DNA from: Corynebacterium mastitidis DSM 44356
GTDB taxonomy: Bacteria > Actinomycetota > Actinomycetes > Mycobacteriales > Mycobacteriaceae
Reading direction: 5' to 3'
Length of the DNA stretch: 64,000 nt
Assembly (NCBI RefSeq): GCF_000375365.1
Contig: NZ_AQXB01000005.1
Span: forward strand, 62,001-126,000
The position numbers were made by a program, and so were the translations under genes. Of the stretch, positions 49,892 to 59,035 are shown in pieces. Below the pieces are notes generated by a model. It worked only from the letters and a program-made list of their open reading frames with translations, did no database searches and was not told the DNA's origin. Within the stretch, counting starts at the first letter, position 1. Every line of letters starts with the position of its first letter.

Positions 49892-51078
49892 GAGGCCGCC
49901 CACTCGAAGGTCTCCGCCAGGGCCACCCGCCACGCCTGAAAGGAATGCCCGCCCGGCACCGTCATCATGCGCGTGTCCATGCCCGCCGCGCGGGCCAGCT
50001 CGTCGAGGCGGCCCAGCGCCTCCACCGCCTCCGCGTCGCGCTCCCCCGCCACGAAGCGGCCGCGCAGCCCCGAGTAATCAGCGCGGGCCAGCAGGTCCGC
50101 CGGGTTGTGGGCGGCGAAGGCCGCCTCGTCCCCGCCGAAGAAGCGCCGCACCGTGTCCTCGTGATCCCCCGTGGTGGGCTCCTTTTGCCCCGAGAAGTCC
50201 AGGAAGGTGCCATAGGCCTCCGGGTGCGAGGTGACCACCTGGAGCGCGCAGGTGCCCCCGTAGCTCAGGCCGCCGATGATCCAGCGCGATGGGTCGTCGA
50301 GCACCCTAAAGCGGCTGCGCATCCCGGCGGGGACGTCGCGGGTCAGGTACGTCATCACCTGCTGCTCGGGGCCGTCGATGCACAGCGGGTTGCCGGTGAG
50401 CGAGCCCGTGGCGTCCACGCTCACCACGATCGGGGAAACGCCGTGGTGCCGGGCCTGGTAGGCGTCCGCGGTGCGCGCCGCGTCCGCGCTGCTGAACCAC
50501 TGATCCGGGCTTCCCGGGTTGCCCGGCATGAGCACCATCACAGGCAGCCGCTCCCCGCGCCAATAGGCCGGGGGCACGTACGCCACCGCCTGGCGCGGGC
50601 TAAAACCCGAACCCGGGAGGTCCACCGCGACCAGCGCGCCCACCTCCCGATCCCCGAGCCGGGGCGCCTGCTCCCGGGCGCTAAAATCGGCGTAGCTCAT
50701 GGACACGGCCACCGGCTGCGGATCGAAGGCCCGCACGGTGGGATACTCCTGGAACACCACGTTGACCGCGCCGAGCCCCGCGACGGCGCTCAGCGCCACG
50801 GAGGCGAGCACCACGCCCCGGCGCTGCAGCGCCAGGCAGGCCAGGCTGAAGAACACCCCCGCCGCCGCGGCGTAGATCCGCCAGTCCACCCGGTCCGGGA
50901 AGGGCCGCCACCACACATCCAGGAGCAGCCAGGCGCCGCCCACCGCGAGCAGCGACGCCCCCGCCGCCCACCCTCGGCGGCGACCCCGCGCCGCCAGGAC
51001 CACTCCCGCGACCCCGCAGGCGAGGAACACCGCCTGCGCAACCCCGTCCGTCAGGGACAGGGACCACAACCAATCCAT
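49888..51078 (-). CDS. Membrane-anchored esterase (Ag85/esterase D-like) coupled to the lipid synthase
   Basis: A 396-aa protein. Four N-terminal membrane helices (about residues 8-115) anchor an extracytoplasmic alpha/beta-hydrolase domain with nucleophile GLSYGG (about 268) and a late His in GGHSFQAW (about 380). Pairs of an aminoacyl-lipid synthase and a hydrolase removing the same modification are known, for example in Pseudomonas aeruginosa. By analogy this could deacylate aminoacyl lipids. The ATGA overlap with the synthase supports joint function. Confidence 0.8.
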   Translation of the reverse strand: MDWLWSLSLTDGVAQAVFLACGVAGVVLAARGRRRGWAAGASLLAVGGAWLLLDVWWRPFPDRVDWRIYAAAAGVFFSLACLALQRRGVVLASVALSAVAGLGAVNVVFQEYPTVRAFDPQPVAVSMSYADFSAREQAPRLGDREVGALVAVDLPGSGFSPRQAVAYVPPAYWRGERLPVMVLMPGNPGSPDQWFSSADAARTADAYQARHHGVSPIVVSVDATGSLTGNPLCIDGPEQQVMTYLTRDVPAGMRSRFRVLDDPSRWIIGGLSYGGTCALQVVTSHPEAYGTFLDFSGQKEPTTGDHEDTVRRFFGGDEAAFAAHNPADLLARADYSGLRGRFVAGERDAEAVEALGRLDELARAAGMDTRMMTVPGGHSFQAWRVALAETFEWAAS

Positions 51079-51112
51079 AGGGTCATGTTCTACCCCCTCG
51101 CGGTCATGGAGA

Positions 51113-52240
51113 CTAGGCCATGCCCGCCGCGCGGGCCCGGCGCACTACCCCCGGCAGGCGCGCCGCCAGGTACTCCACGTCCTTCTCCGAGGTCTCGGGG
51201 CCGAGCGTGAAGCGCACGGTGCCGCGCGCCTCGCGCTCGGGTACCCCCATCGCCAGCAGCACCTCGGAGGCGCGGTTGACCCCGCTGTGGCAGGCGGACC
51301 CGGTGGCGGCCTCGATGCCCAGGGAGTCCAGCAGCATGATGAGGCTATCGCCCTCCGCTCCGGGGAAGGAGAGGCTGAGATGCCCAGGGAGGGCGGGCCG
51401 CGCGGTGTTGACCCGCACGTCCTCCACCGTGGCGAGCACCTCGCGCAGCAAGCGATCGCGCAGCCGACCCTGGCGCCGCTCCTCCGCCTCGCGCTGCGCC
51501 AGCGCCTCGCGCAGCGCCGCCGCCGTGGCCGCCGCCCCGGCCACGTCCTGCGTCCCGGGGCGCAGCCCGCGCTCCTGGCCGCCGCCGAAGATCGGGGGCT
51601 GCGGCGCCGGGGAGCGGCGGGCCAGCAGCAGCCCCACCCCCCGGGGGCCGCCGAACTTGTGCGCGCTGCCCGCCAGGGTCGTGGCCCCCAGCGCGCGGAA
51701 GTCCACCGCGCAGCGGCCCAGGGCCTGCACGGCGTCGATGTGCACCGGGGTGCCCACGGCGCGCGCGGCCGCCACCACCCGCTCCACCGGCTGCAGCGCG
51801 CCCGTCTCGTTGTTGGCGTACATGCAGGTGGCCAGCGCGGCGGGCCGGTCCAGCGCGCTCAGGTCGCACACGTGGCCGCCCGCGTCCACCGGCAGCCACT
51901 CCACCTCCGCGCCCTCCCGGCTGTCCAGGTGGGCCAGCGCCTCGCGCACGGCGGGGTGCTCCACCGCGCTGCCCACCACGCGGTTCAGGGGGCTGGCGCG
52001 GTAGAGGCCCAGGACGGCGATGTTATCGGCCTCCGTGCCCGATCCGGTGAACACCACCTCCACCGGCTCGGCCCCCAGCAGCGCCGCGATCTCCTCCCGC
52101 GCGCCCTCCAGCGCCCCCCGAGCCGCCCGCCCGGAGGCGTACTGCCCCCCGGCGTTGCGGTGCCCCGCGTGCCGCAGCCAGGCCTCCCGCGCGGCCTCAC
52201 GCATGGGGCTGGTGGCCGCGTGATCGAAGTAGTGGCTCAT
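51113..52240 (-). CDS. Cysteine desulfurase (NifS/IscS family)
   Basis: A 375-aa PLP enzyme transferring sulphur from cysteine. YFDHAATSPMR at the N-terminus, the PLP Lys in GSAHKFGGPRG (about residue 195) and the active-site Cys in GSACHSG (about 320) are visible. It starts inside the etfA stop (4-bp overlap). Its neighbour mnmA needs sulphur, so thiouridine synthesis is one likely use; Fe-S assembly is another. Confidence 0.92.
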   Translation of the reverse strand: MSHYFDHAATSPMREAAREAWLRHAGHRNAGGQYASGRAARGALEGAREEIAALLGAEPVEVVFTGSGTEADNIAVLGLYRASPLNRVVGSAVEHPAVREALAHLDSREGAEVEWLPVDAGGHVCDLSALDRPAALATCMYANNETGALQPVERVVAAARAVGTPVHIDAVQALGRCAVDFRALGATTLAGSAHKFGGPRGVGLLLARRSPAPQPPIFGGGQERGLRPGTQDVAGAAATAAALREALAQREAEERRQGRLRDRLLREVLATVEDVRVNTARPALPGHLSLSFPGAEGDSLIMLLDSLGIEAATGSACHSGVNRASEVLLAMGVPEREARGTVRFTLGPETSEKDVEYLAARLPGVVRRARAAGMA

Positions 52241-53172
52241 CGACGCCGCGCGATCTCCTCGATCAGCTCCGGCACCACCTCGAAGAGGTCGCCCACCACG
52301 CCCAGGTCCGCGATCTGGAAGATGGGGGCGTCCTCGTCGTTGTTGACCACCACGATCTTCTTGGCGGTCTGCATGCCCGAGAGGTGCTGGATCGCGCCGG
52401 AGATCCCCAGGCCGATGTAGAGATCCGGGGCCACCGTCACGCCGGTCTGGCCGATCTGATACTGGGCGTCGCAGTGCCCCAGGTCCACCGCGTCGCGGGT
52501 GGCGCCCACGGCGGCCCCCAGCGCGTCCGCCAGGCGCTCCACGACCTGCGGGAACTGATCGCCCACCCCGCGCCCGCCGGCCACCACGATCTTGGCCTGG
52601 GTCAGCTCCGGGCGGTCCCCGCGCTGCGCGGGGCTAAAGGAGGTCACCTGCACGTCCGTGGGGCCGGCCGGCAGCTCCGGCAGCTCCAGCAGCGTCCCGG
52701 GCGCGGCCTGCGGGACGGCCTCCACCGCGCCGGGGCGCAGCGTGTACACCGGGCTGCCTCCCCCCACCGCCGCGCTGACCTGCACGGTATCCCCGAAGAT
52801 GGACTGGCTCGCGGTGCCGTCGGCGTTGATCCCCACGACGTCGCGCAGCAGCCCGGAGGCCAGGCGCGCCGCGAGCCGCCCGCCGATCTCGTTGCCGGAA
52901 GGCGTGGCCGCGACCACGATCGGGGCGGGCGCGGCGGCCGCCAGGGACTGCACCGCCTGCGCCTCCGCCAGCAGCAGCCGCTCCGGGGCGGCGGGGGCCA
53001 CGGCCACGGTGTGCGCGCCCAGCTCCGCCAGCTCTCCCGCGAGCGCCTGCGCGTCTCCCCCCACCAGCACGGCGGTGACCTCGCCAAAGACCCGGGCGGC
53101 GGTGATAAGCTCGCCGGTCACCGGCTCCAGGGTCGCGCCGTTGTGCTCGACCAAAACGTAAGCATTCGTCAT
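52237..53172 (-). CDS. etfA: Electron transfer flavoprotein alpha subunit (FixB)
   Basis: A 311-aa subunit with an N-terminal alpha/beta domain and the C-terminal FAD-binding domain: VVAGGRGVG (about residue 193), YQIGQTGVTVAPDLYIGLGISGAIQH (about 245) and VNNDEDAPIF. It passes electrons from acyl-CoA-type dehydrogenases toward the quinone pool. AAGGAG precedes the ATG. It is 31 nt after etfB. Confidence 0.93.
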   Translation of the reverse strand: MTNAYVLVEHNGATLEPVTGELITAARVFGEVTAVLVGGDAQALAGELAELGAHTVAVAPAAPERLLLAEAQAVQSLAAAAPAPIVVAATPSGNEIGGRLAARLASGLLRDVVGINADGTASQSIFGDTVQVSAAVGGGSPVYTLRPGAVEAVPQAAPGTLLELPELPAGPTDVQVTSFSPAQRGDRPELTQAKIVVAGGRGVGDQFPQVVERLADALGAAVGATRDAVDLGHCDAQYQIGQTGVTVAPDLYIGLGISGAIQHLSGMQTAKKIVVVNNDEDAPIFQIADLGVVGDLFEVVPELIEEIARRR

Positions 53173-53203
53173 AATCGTGATTCTCCTTGCAGCTAGGGTC
53201 GAG

Positions 53204-53992
53204 TTAAATGAGGTTCTCGTCGGACAGGAACTGCGCTACCTCGGCCGCGGCCCGCTCCCCGCGCACCACGCGCCCGGCCTCCCTGGGGGGACGCTGCGCC
53301 GCGCCCGTGACCGCCGTGGCCGCGTGCGCCAGGCCCACCTGCTCCGGGGCCACCCCGATGCCCGCCAGGTCCAGGGTGGTGATCTGGTGCTTCTTGGCCG
53401 CCATGATCCCCTTAAAGTTGGCAAAGCGCGGCTTGTCCGCCTTGTCCGTCACGGAGATCACCGCCGGGAGCGGGGCCCGAAGCTCCCAGGTGCCCCGGTG
53501 GTCCTCGCGCACCCCCACCACGGCGCCCTCCTCCAGGCGCACCTCGCGCAGGTAGGTCAGCGCGGGCACCTGGCGGTACTCCGCGAGGATGCCCGGCAGC
53601 GCGCCCGTGGCGCCGTCCGAGGAGGCATCGCCCGCCACCACCAGCGCCACGTCCGCCACGGTGTTGATCGCGTTGGTCAGCGCCCAGGTGGTGCCCAGCA
53701 CGTCGGAGCCCGCCAGGGCCTCGTCCACCACGTGCACGGCGTCGTCGGCGCCCATGGCGATGGCCTTGCGCAGCGCGGCGTCCGCCGAGTCCGGGCCCAC
53801 CGAGAGGGCGATCACCCGGTAGCCCGCCTCCGGGTGGGCGTCCCGCAGGCGCAGCGCCTGCTCCACGGCGTACTCGTTGATCTCGTCAATCACGGTATCC
53901 GCGTTGACCCGATCGATGGTGTAATCCGGCTCCAGGGCCTTGGTAGACCAGGTATCCGGCACGCTCTTGACCAACACCACGATTGCAGGCAC
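53204..53992 (-). CDS. etfB: Electron transfer flavoprotein beta subunit (FixA)
   Basis: A 262-aa subunit holding AMP: IVVLVKSVPDTW at the N-terminus, INEYAVEQALRL (about residue 45) and the adenine loop VVAGDASSDGATGALP (about 118). The GTG of PAIVVLVK is chosen because AAAGGGG lies 6 nt upstream and relatives start here; the longer ATG frame adds basic residues lacking conservation. First gene of etfB-etfA-desulfurase. Confidence 0.93.
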   Translation of the reverse strand: MPAIVVLVKSVPDTWSTKALEPDYTIDRVNADTVIDEINEYAVEQALRLRDAHPEAGYRVIALSVGPDSADAALRKAIAMGADDAVHVVDEALAGSDVLGTTWALTNAINTVADVALVVAGDASSDGATGALPGILAEYRQVPALTYLREVRLEEGAVVGVREDHRGTWELRAPLPAVISVTDKADKPRFANFKGIMAAKKHQITTLDLAGIGVAPEQVGLAHAATAVTGAAQRPPREAGRVVRGERAAAEVAQFLSDENLI

Positions 53993-54061
53993 TGCAATCC
54001 CCTTTCTTCTCCGTTGCATCATCATCGCTTGTTCGACGGGTGAATACCGCCGCCAGTGTAG

Positions 54062-55204
54062 TCAACCCTCCCACACGCGGGGACCGCAGATCAGGGCCAC
54101 GCCCTGCCGCCCCACGCGGGTGCACACCACCGTCATGGGGTTGCTGCCCTTGAGCTTCCACTGCTTGCGCAGCAGGTCCGGGTCCGCGTCCACCCCGCGC
54201 ACCAGGATCTCCAGCGCCCCCGCGTCGTGCTTTTTCAGCGCCGCGCGGGCCCGCCGCAGCGGCACGGACTCGATGAAACTAAATCCGCTGCGCCCGCGCG
54301 GCAGGCGATCCCCCGTCAGGTACGCGATGCGCTCGTCAAGCATCCACAGCCCCTCCCGCGCCGCGTAGTGGCGCACCAGCCCGGCGCGCACCACCGCGCC
54401 GTCCGGGTCCAGGATGTAGCGCCCGGGCTCGCCGGCCCCGGGCTCCGCCGGGGAGGAGTCGTCGATCCGGTCCACCCCGCCGGCGGCGTCGATCATCACC
54501 GCCTCCCGCCTGAGCCCTTCGCTCAGGCCCGAGGAATACAGGCAGGCCTCCTTGACGGCCCCCGCCACGCTGGACACGCTCACCAGGCCCGACCACCGCG
54601 AGTAGTCGATCCCCGGCGCGCACTTGATCGCCAGGTGGCGGCCCGCGTGCGCCTGCTCCACCTCGGGCAGCGGGGGCAGCAGGCGGGCGGGGTCGCTGAT
54701 CCGGCGCCCGCCCGCGCGGCGGGCGGGATCGACCACCACGATCTCCGCGGCGCTGCTGGGGGTCAGGGCGTCGGCGCGCGCGATGAGCGCCCCCGGCAGG
54801 TTCCGGGCCGCCATGTACGCCCGGACCGGGTCGAGGTCGGAGCCGATGTAGCCCAGGCCCGCCTCCTGGTAGGCCGGCCCCTCGGTGCCGATCGAGCAGG
54901 TGACGTCGTGGACCACGGCGCCGTGGCGTGCCAGCCTGCGGGCCCGCTCGCGGGCCACCGGGGCGGGGGTGGCCTGCTGGGCGGCGTCGTGATCCGCCAG
55001 CCACGTCTCCGGGAACTTGCCCGCCCCGGCCCGCCTGGCGGTGAGCAGCTCCACCGCCGCGCGGCCCCGCTCGCCCAGCTCCGCGCGGGCGCGCTGGGCG
55101 TCGTCCAGGGTGCTCTTTTTGCTCAGCCCCAGGTGCGGGGCCAGGGCGGCGACCTGGGCGCGGTGGTGGTGCAGAAACTCCGCCTCGGCGAGGGTAAAAG
55201 ACAT
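54062..55204 (-). CDS. Class I SAM-dependent methyltransferase with THUMP-like domain
   Basis: A 380-aa protein. An N-terminal helical part is followed by a SAM-binding core, VHDVTCSIGTEG (about residue 98), YIGSDLDP (about 118) and VVVDPARRAGGRR (about 155), and a C-terminal THUMP-like segment (ALEILVRGVDADPD). The DPAR motif in place of an NPPY-type motif is usual for this actinobacterial group. Probably an RNA methyltransferase; the target is unknown. Confidence 0.8.
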   Translation of the reverse strand: MSFTLAEAEFLHHHRAQVAALAPHLGLSKKSTLDDAQRARAELGERGRAAVELLTARRAGAGKFPETWLADHDAAQQATPAPVARERARRLARHGAVVHDVTCSIGTEGPAYQEAGLGYIGSDLDPVRAYMAARNLPGALIARADALTPSSAAEIVVVDPARRAGGRRISDPARLLPPLPEVEQAHAGRHLAIKCAPGIDYSRWSGLVSVSSVAGAVKEACLYSSGLSEGLRREAVMIDAAGGVDRIDDSSPAEPGAGEPGRYILDPDGAVVRAGLVRHYAAREGLWMLDERIAYLTGDRLPRGRSGFSFIESVPLRRARAALKKHDAGALEILVRGVDADPDLLRKQWKLKGSNPMTVVCTRVGRQGVALICGPRVWEG

Positions 55205-55213
55205 GGGCGCGGG

Positions 55214-55981
55214 CTAGATCCGTTCGTGAAAGGGGGTGGTGTAGAACTCGCGGTAGCGGGGATCGTCCCGGGGGTCCCCGACCACCGGGGTCATGTCGGA
55301 GCGCTCGGCCTCCGCCACCGCCTCGGCCACGCAGGAACACCCGGACAGGCGCATAAGCTGCGCCCAGGTGGGGATGACCAGGCGCACCAGGCCGTGCCGC
55401 CATCCCTCGATGAGCAGGCCGGGAGGGAACCAGCCGCCGGAGTCCGTCTCGGAGGAGGAGTCGTCCGCCTCCTGCCCCACGGGGTGCACCGCGAGGAAGG
55501 AGTAGGTGTCAAAGCGCCGCCCCTTCTCCGAGGTGCCCACCCAGCGCGCCCAGGGGCGCAGGAGATCGGCGTGCACGCGCAGGTCGTTGCGGCGCAGCAC
55601 CTGGGTGAGGGAGAGCCGGTGGGACTCCAGGGCCAGGCGCTCCCGATGAAACGGTGCGGCATCCCCCACCGTGGCCCCGTTGGAGTGCACCGCCAGCAGC
55701 GTCCCCGTCTCCTCGAAGAGCTCCCGCACGGCGGCGAGCACGAGCCCCTGCGCGGTGCCGGGATCCGTGCGCAGCGAGCGCGCGATCTCCGCCCCCGCGC
55801 TGCCCGACCACACCGTGTGGGCCTCGCTGCGGTCCCGCTCGTCCACGCGCCCGCCGGGAAAGACCGTCATGCCCGGGTAGTCCGGCATGGTGGGCACCCG
55901 CTCCTGCGCCCACACCTCGATCCCCCGGGCGCCATCGCGCACCAGGAGCACGGTGGCGGCGAGCAGTGTGGGGGCGTTCAT
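55214..55981 (-). CDS. Nudix hydrolase
   Basis: A 255-aa protein with FPGGRVDERD (about residue 42) and a Nudix box with an insertion, ending AVRELFEETGTLL (about 85-97), providing the metal-binding Glu residues. The larger size and the insert match the RppA/CoA-pyrophosphatase-like actinobacterial group. A TAAGAT hexamer lies 8 nt before the ATG. Substrate unknown, likely a nucleoside diphosphate derivative. Confidence 0.85.
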   Translation of the reverse strand: MNAPTLLAATVLLVRDGARGIEVWAQERVPTMPDYPGMTVFPGGRVDERDRSEAHTVWSGSAGAEIARSLRTDPGTAQGLVLAAVRELFEETGTLLAVHSNGATVGDAAPFHRERLALESHRLSLTQVLRRNDLRVHADLLRPWARWVGTSEKGRRFDTYSFLAVHPVGQEADDSSSETDSGGWFPPGLLIEGWRHGLVRLVIPTWAQLMRLSGCSCVAEAVAEAERSDMTPVVGDPRDDPRYREFYTTPFHERI

Positions 55982-56003
55982 GCTCGTCTATCTTATCCGC
56001 CCC

Positions 56004-56837
56004 CTAGGCGTGACGGTGCGACCCACCCCGGCGCGTGCGGCGGGCGAAGTAGCGCCCGTCGATCTCGCTGAGCTCGATGGGCTGGTGGAAGGCGGTGGTG
56101 AGGTTGGCGCTGGTGAGCACCTCCCCGATGGGCCCCTGGGCCACCACCGAGCCCTCGTCCAGCAGCATGGCGTGGGTGAAGCCGCTGGGGATCTCCTCCA
56201 CGTGGTGCGTGATCATCACCGTGGCCGGGGCGCCCGGCAGGTGCGCCAGCTCCCCGAGGTAGGCCACCAGGTCCTCGCGCCCGCCCAGGTCCATCGCGGC
56301 GGTGGGCTCGTCGAGCACCAGGATCTCCGGGTCGATCATGAGGGCGCGGGCCAGCAGCACCCGCTTGCGCTCCCCCTCGGAGAGGGTGCCCCAGCGGCGC
56401 TCGATGAGGTGCATGGCCCCCACCTGCTCCAGGATCTCGTGGGCGCGCTCGAAGTCCTGCTCGTCGTAGCTCTCGCGCCAGCGCCCGAGCACGGCGTACC
56501 CGGCGGAGACCACCAGGTCCCCCACCCGCTCCTCGGCGGGGATGCGGTGCGCCAGGGCGGAGGAGGAGATGCCGATGGCGGTGCGCAGGTCCCGCAGGTC
56601 CGTGCGGCCCAGGCGCTCGCCCAGGATGGTGGCGGTGCCCCGGGAGGGGTACTCCCCGGCGGAGGCGATGCTCACGAGGGTGGTCTTGCCCGCCCCGTTG
56701 GGGCCGACGATCACCCAGCGCTCCCCGTCCGCGACCTGCCAGGTCACCGGCCCGAGGATGGTGGTGCCGCCCCGGATCACGGACACCTCGCGGAAATCAA
56801 TCAACAAGTCCTGGCGTTGCTCATTCACAGCCCCCAT
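56004..56837 (-). CDS. ABC transporter ATP-binding protein
   Basis: A 277-aa ATPase with Walker A GPNGAGKTTL (about residue 45), signature LSEGERKRV (about 151), Walker B ILVLDEPTAA (about 173) and the switch His in TVMITHHVEE (about 208). No membrane partner gene is adjacent, so it may be a ModF/YlmA-like soluble ABC protein. A GTG 9 nt downstream is an alternative start. Confidence 0.85.
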   Translation of the reverse strand: MGAVNEQRQDLLIDFREVSVIRGGTTILGPVTWQVADGERWVIVGPNGAGKTTLVSIASAGEYPSRGTATILGERLGRTDLRDLRTAIGISSSALAHRIPAEERVGDLVVSAGYAVLGRWRESYDEQDFERAHEILEQVGAMHLIERRWGTLSEGERKRVLLARALMIDPEILVLDEPTAAMDLGGREDLVAYLGELAHLPGAPATVMITHHVEEIPSGFTHAMLLDEGSVVAQGPIGEVLTSANLTTAFHQPIELSEIDGRYFARRTRRGGSHRHA

Positions 56838-56871
56838 CTTTGCATAGGTTGCCCCGCCCGTGTGACCGACG

Positions 56872-57711
56872 CTAAAACAGCGCGCTGGCCAGCCTCGTGC
56901 GCGCGGCGGCCACCTCGGGATCGGAGGCCTCGCGCAGCCGGAACAGCTCCAGCAGGCGCGTGCGCGCGGCGTCCCGACGCTCGGTGGGCAGCAGGCCGAG
57001 GAGGTGGTCGAAGGCCTCCTCGGCGCGCCCGGCAAGCATCGCCTCGTCCGCCGCGCGCAGCGGGTCCTCCGGCTCCTCCCGCAGGCGGGCCAGCAGGTCC
57101 AGGTAGGCCGCCGCGCGCGGCTCCTGCGGGGCCAGGGCGGCAAAGAGCTGCTCCGCCTGCTCGGCTTGCCCCCGGGCCGCCAGCGCGATGGCGTAGTCCA
57201 GCTCACTGGGCTCCTCCGGGTTCCCCGTGGCCTCTGTGGCCTCGGCGTCCCCCGGCTCCTCGCCCAGGCCCGCGAGCTGCCCGCCCACCTGGGCCACCAG
57301 GGCGTCCGTCCACTGGCGCAGGGCCTCGAGCGGCTGGCCGCCCTCGAAGGAGGTCACGGGGCGCCCCGCCGCCACGGCCACCACCGTGGGCAGGGCCTGG
57401 ACGCCGAACACCTGGGCCACCTCCGGGGCGCGATCCGCGTCCACGTAACCCACGAGGAAGCCGCGCCGCGACTCCGTGGCCAGGGCCTCCAGGTCCGCCT
57501 TGAGCTGCTCGGACTCCGGGCTGCGGGCGGTGCCCACCAGCACCACCACCGGCACCTGGGTGGAGCGCCGGAGCACGGCGGACTCCAGGTTCGCGGCCGT
57601 GACCTCCGTGAGCGCCGGGATCTGCCCGGCCGGGGTGTCCCGCTCCTCGGCGGACGCCTTGACCTGGCTGAGATCCACCGCTCCGTACATGAACCTATCG
57701 GGGGCCGTCAT
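56872..57711 (-). CDS. Thioredoxin-fold/TPR protein, YbbN (CnoX)-like
   Basis: A 279-aa protein with a thioredoxin fold (about residues 30-140) and four helical TPR-like units (about 170-279). Where thioredoxins have WCGPC it reads TARSPES, without Cys, so it cannot act as a classical oxidoreductase. YbbN/CnoX proteins hold unfolded clients for GroEL and DnaK. It starts right at the stop of the MTH1187 gene. Confidence 0.82.
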   Translation of the reverse strand: MTAPDRFMYGAVDLSQVKASAEERDTPAGQIPALTEVTAANLESAVLRRSTQVPVVVLVGTARSPESEQLKADLEALATESRRGFLVGYVDADRAPEVAQVFGVQALPTVVAVAAGRPVTSFEGGQPLEALRQWTDALVAQVGGQLAGLGEEPGDAEATEATGNPEEPSELDYAIALAARGQAEQAEQLFAALAPQEPRAAAYLDLLARLREEPEDPLRAADEAMLAGRAEEAFDHLLGLLPTERRDAARTRLLELFRLREASDPEVAAARTRLASALF

Positions 57712-58020
57712 CTATCGCTCTCCTTTCAGGCGTTCCTCCACGGACCGCACCTTGCGCGTCATCTGATCCTTATGCCCGGGGCGGATGTCCGCCTTGAGCA
57801 CCAGCGACACCCGCGGGGAGACCGCCAGCACCGCCTCGGAGGCGGCCTTGACCACCGCCATCACCTCGTCCCACTCTCCCTCGACGAGGGTGAACATGGC
57901 ATTCGTTTCATTGGGCAAACCGGACTCCCGCACCACGCGCACGGCCTCGGCCACCGCGTCGACCATCTCCGCATCCCGCCCCGGGGTCTGCGTGGGAGCC
58001 ACAGAAAAGGCTACGATCAT
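57712..58020 (-). CDS. MTH1187/YkoF-family thiamine-binding protein
   Basis: A 102-aa ferredoxin-like protein beginning MIVAFSVAPT and containing SGLPNETNAMFTLVEGEWDEV, the DUF77/MTH1187 pattern. Members form tetramers, and some bind thiamine or its pyrimidine moiety. A TAGAGT hexamer ends 7 nt before the ATG, supporting this start and leaderless expression. The function here is unproven. Confidence 0.82.
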   Translation of the reverse strand: MIVAFSVAPTQTPGRDAEMVDAVAEAVRVVRESGLPNETNAMFTLVEGEWDEVMAVVKAASEAVLAVSPRVSLVLKADIRPGHKDQMTRKVRSVEERLKGER

Positions 58021-58045
58021 GCGCACCACTCTACTATCGACGCCG

Positions 58046-58321
58046 CTACCGCAGCCGCTCGAAGCACGCCCGGTGCCAGTGGCGGCGCTCCTCGGCCCCG
58101 CCCTCCACCGGCCAGGCCACCACGTGGGCCACGCGCGGCGGGATCCTCTGGTGGCAGCCCGGGCAGCGGTACTCCTTGGCCGCCCGCTCCGCCGTGATGG
58201 GCCGCACCATGTAGCCGTCCACCCGCGCGGCCTGCCACACCGCGCCCAGGGGCCGGTGCTCCTCGCGGCGCGAAACGCCGCTCCGGGGGCCGTGTGCGCG
58301 GCGCGCGCGACGCCGGGGCAC
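58046..58321 (-). CDS. Zinc-ribbon protein coupled to nucS
   Basis: A 91-aa basic protein. An Arg-rich N-terminus precedes a putative metal site CPGC (about residues 53-56) and H-x2-C in HRACF (about 84-88). The GTG start shares a base with the nucS stop (TAGTG), so the two are translated together. This small gene also follows nucS in other actinobacteria by my recollection. It could act with NucS on DNA, but that is inference. Confidence 0.7.
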   Translation of the reverse strand: MPRRRARRAHGPRSGVSRREEHRPLGAVWQAARVDGYMVRPITAERAAKEYRCPGCHQRIPPRVAHVVAWPVEGGAEERRHWHRACFERLR

Positions 58322-59013
58322 TAGAACAACCGCAATTCGTCGCTCTCGATGCCCCGCAGCTCCTGGTAGTCCAGCACCACGCACCGGATGCCGCGATCCT
58401 CCGCCAGGGTGCGGGCCTGGGGCTTGATCTCCTGGGCCGCAAAGATCCCGCGCACCGGGGCCAGCAGCGAGTCCCGGTTGAGCAGCTCCAGGTAGCGGCT
58501 GAGCTGCTCCACCCCGTCGATGCCGCCCCGGCGCTTGATCTCCACCGCCACCGTGGCCTGGTTCTCGTCCCGGCACAGGATGTCCACCGGGCCGATCGCC
58601 GTGGGATACTCCCGGCGGATCATGCTGTAGCCCTCCCCCAGGGTGTCGATGTGCTCCGCGAGGAGCTTCTGCAGGTGGGCCTCCACCCCGTCCTTGACCA
58701 GGCCGGGGTCCTCCCCCAGGTCGAAGGATGCCTCGTGGTGGATCTTCTCGATGGTGATGCGAAGCTGCTCGCCCTTGGAGTTCTCCACGATCCACAGCCG
58801 GGCGCCCGTCTCCTCCCCGTCCTCGCCCTCAAGGGGCATGTCACTCAGGGTGCACGGCGGGGTCATCCAGTTGAGCGGCTTGTAGGCGCGGTCGTCCGCG
58901 TGCACGCTCACGGAGCCGTCCGCCTTGACCAGCAGCAGGCGATCCGCCAGCGGCAGGTGGGCGTCGAGGCGGCCAACGTAATCCACCGAGCAGTGGGCGA
59001 TAACTAAACGCAT
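58321..59013 (-). CDS. nucS: NucS/EndoMS mismatch-specific endonuclease
   Basis: A 230-aa nuclease that replaces MutS/MutL mismatch repair in actinobacteria by cutting both strands at mismatches. The N-terminal DNA-binding domain is followed by the RecB-like catalytic core with [21 protein letters not shown] (about residues 140-160; Asp, Glu and Lys of the active site) and an HxxQL-like SRYLELL helix. Normal length. Confidence 0.95.
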   Translation of the reverse strand: MRLVIAHCSVDYVGRLDAHLPLADRLLLVKADGSVSVHADDRAYKPLNWMTPPCTLSDMPLEGEDGEETGARLWIVENSKGEQLRITIEKIHHEASFDLGEDPGLVKDGVEAHLQKLLAEHIDTLGEGYSMIRREYPTAIGPVDILCRDENQATVAVEIKRRGGIDGVEQLSRYLELLNRDSLLAPVRGIFAAQEIKPQARTLAEDRGIRCVVLDYQELRGIESDELRLF

Positions 59014-59035
59014 GCCCCCACCCTATCGGAGGGGA

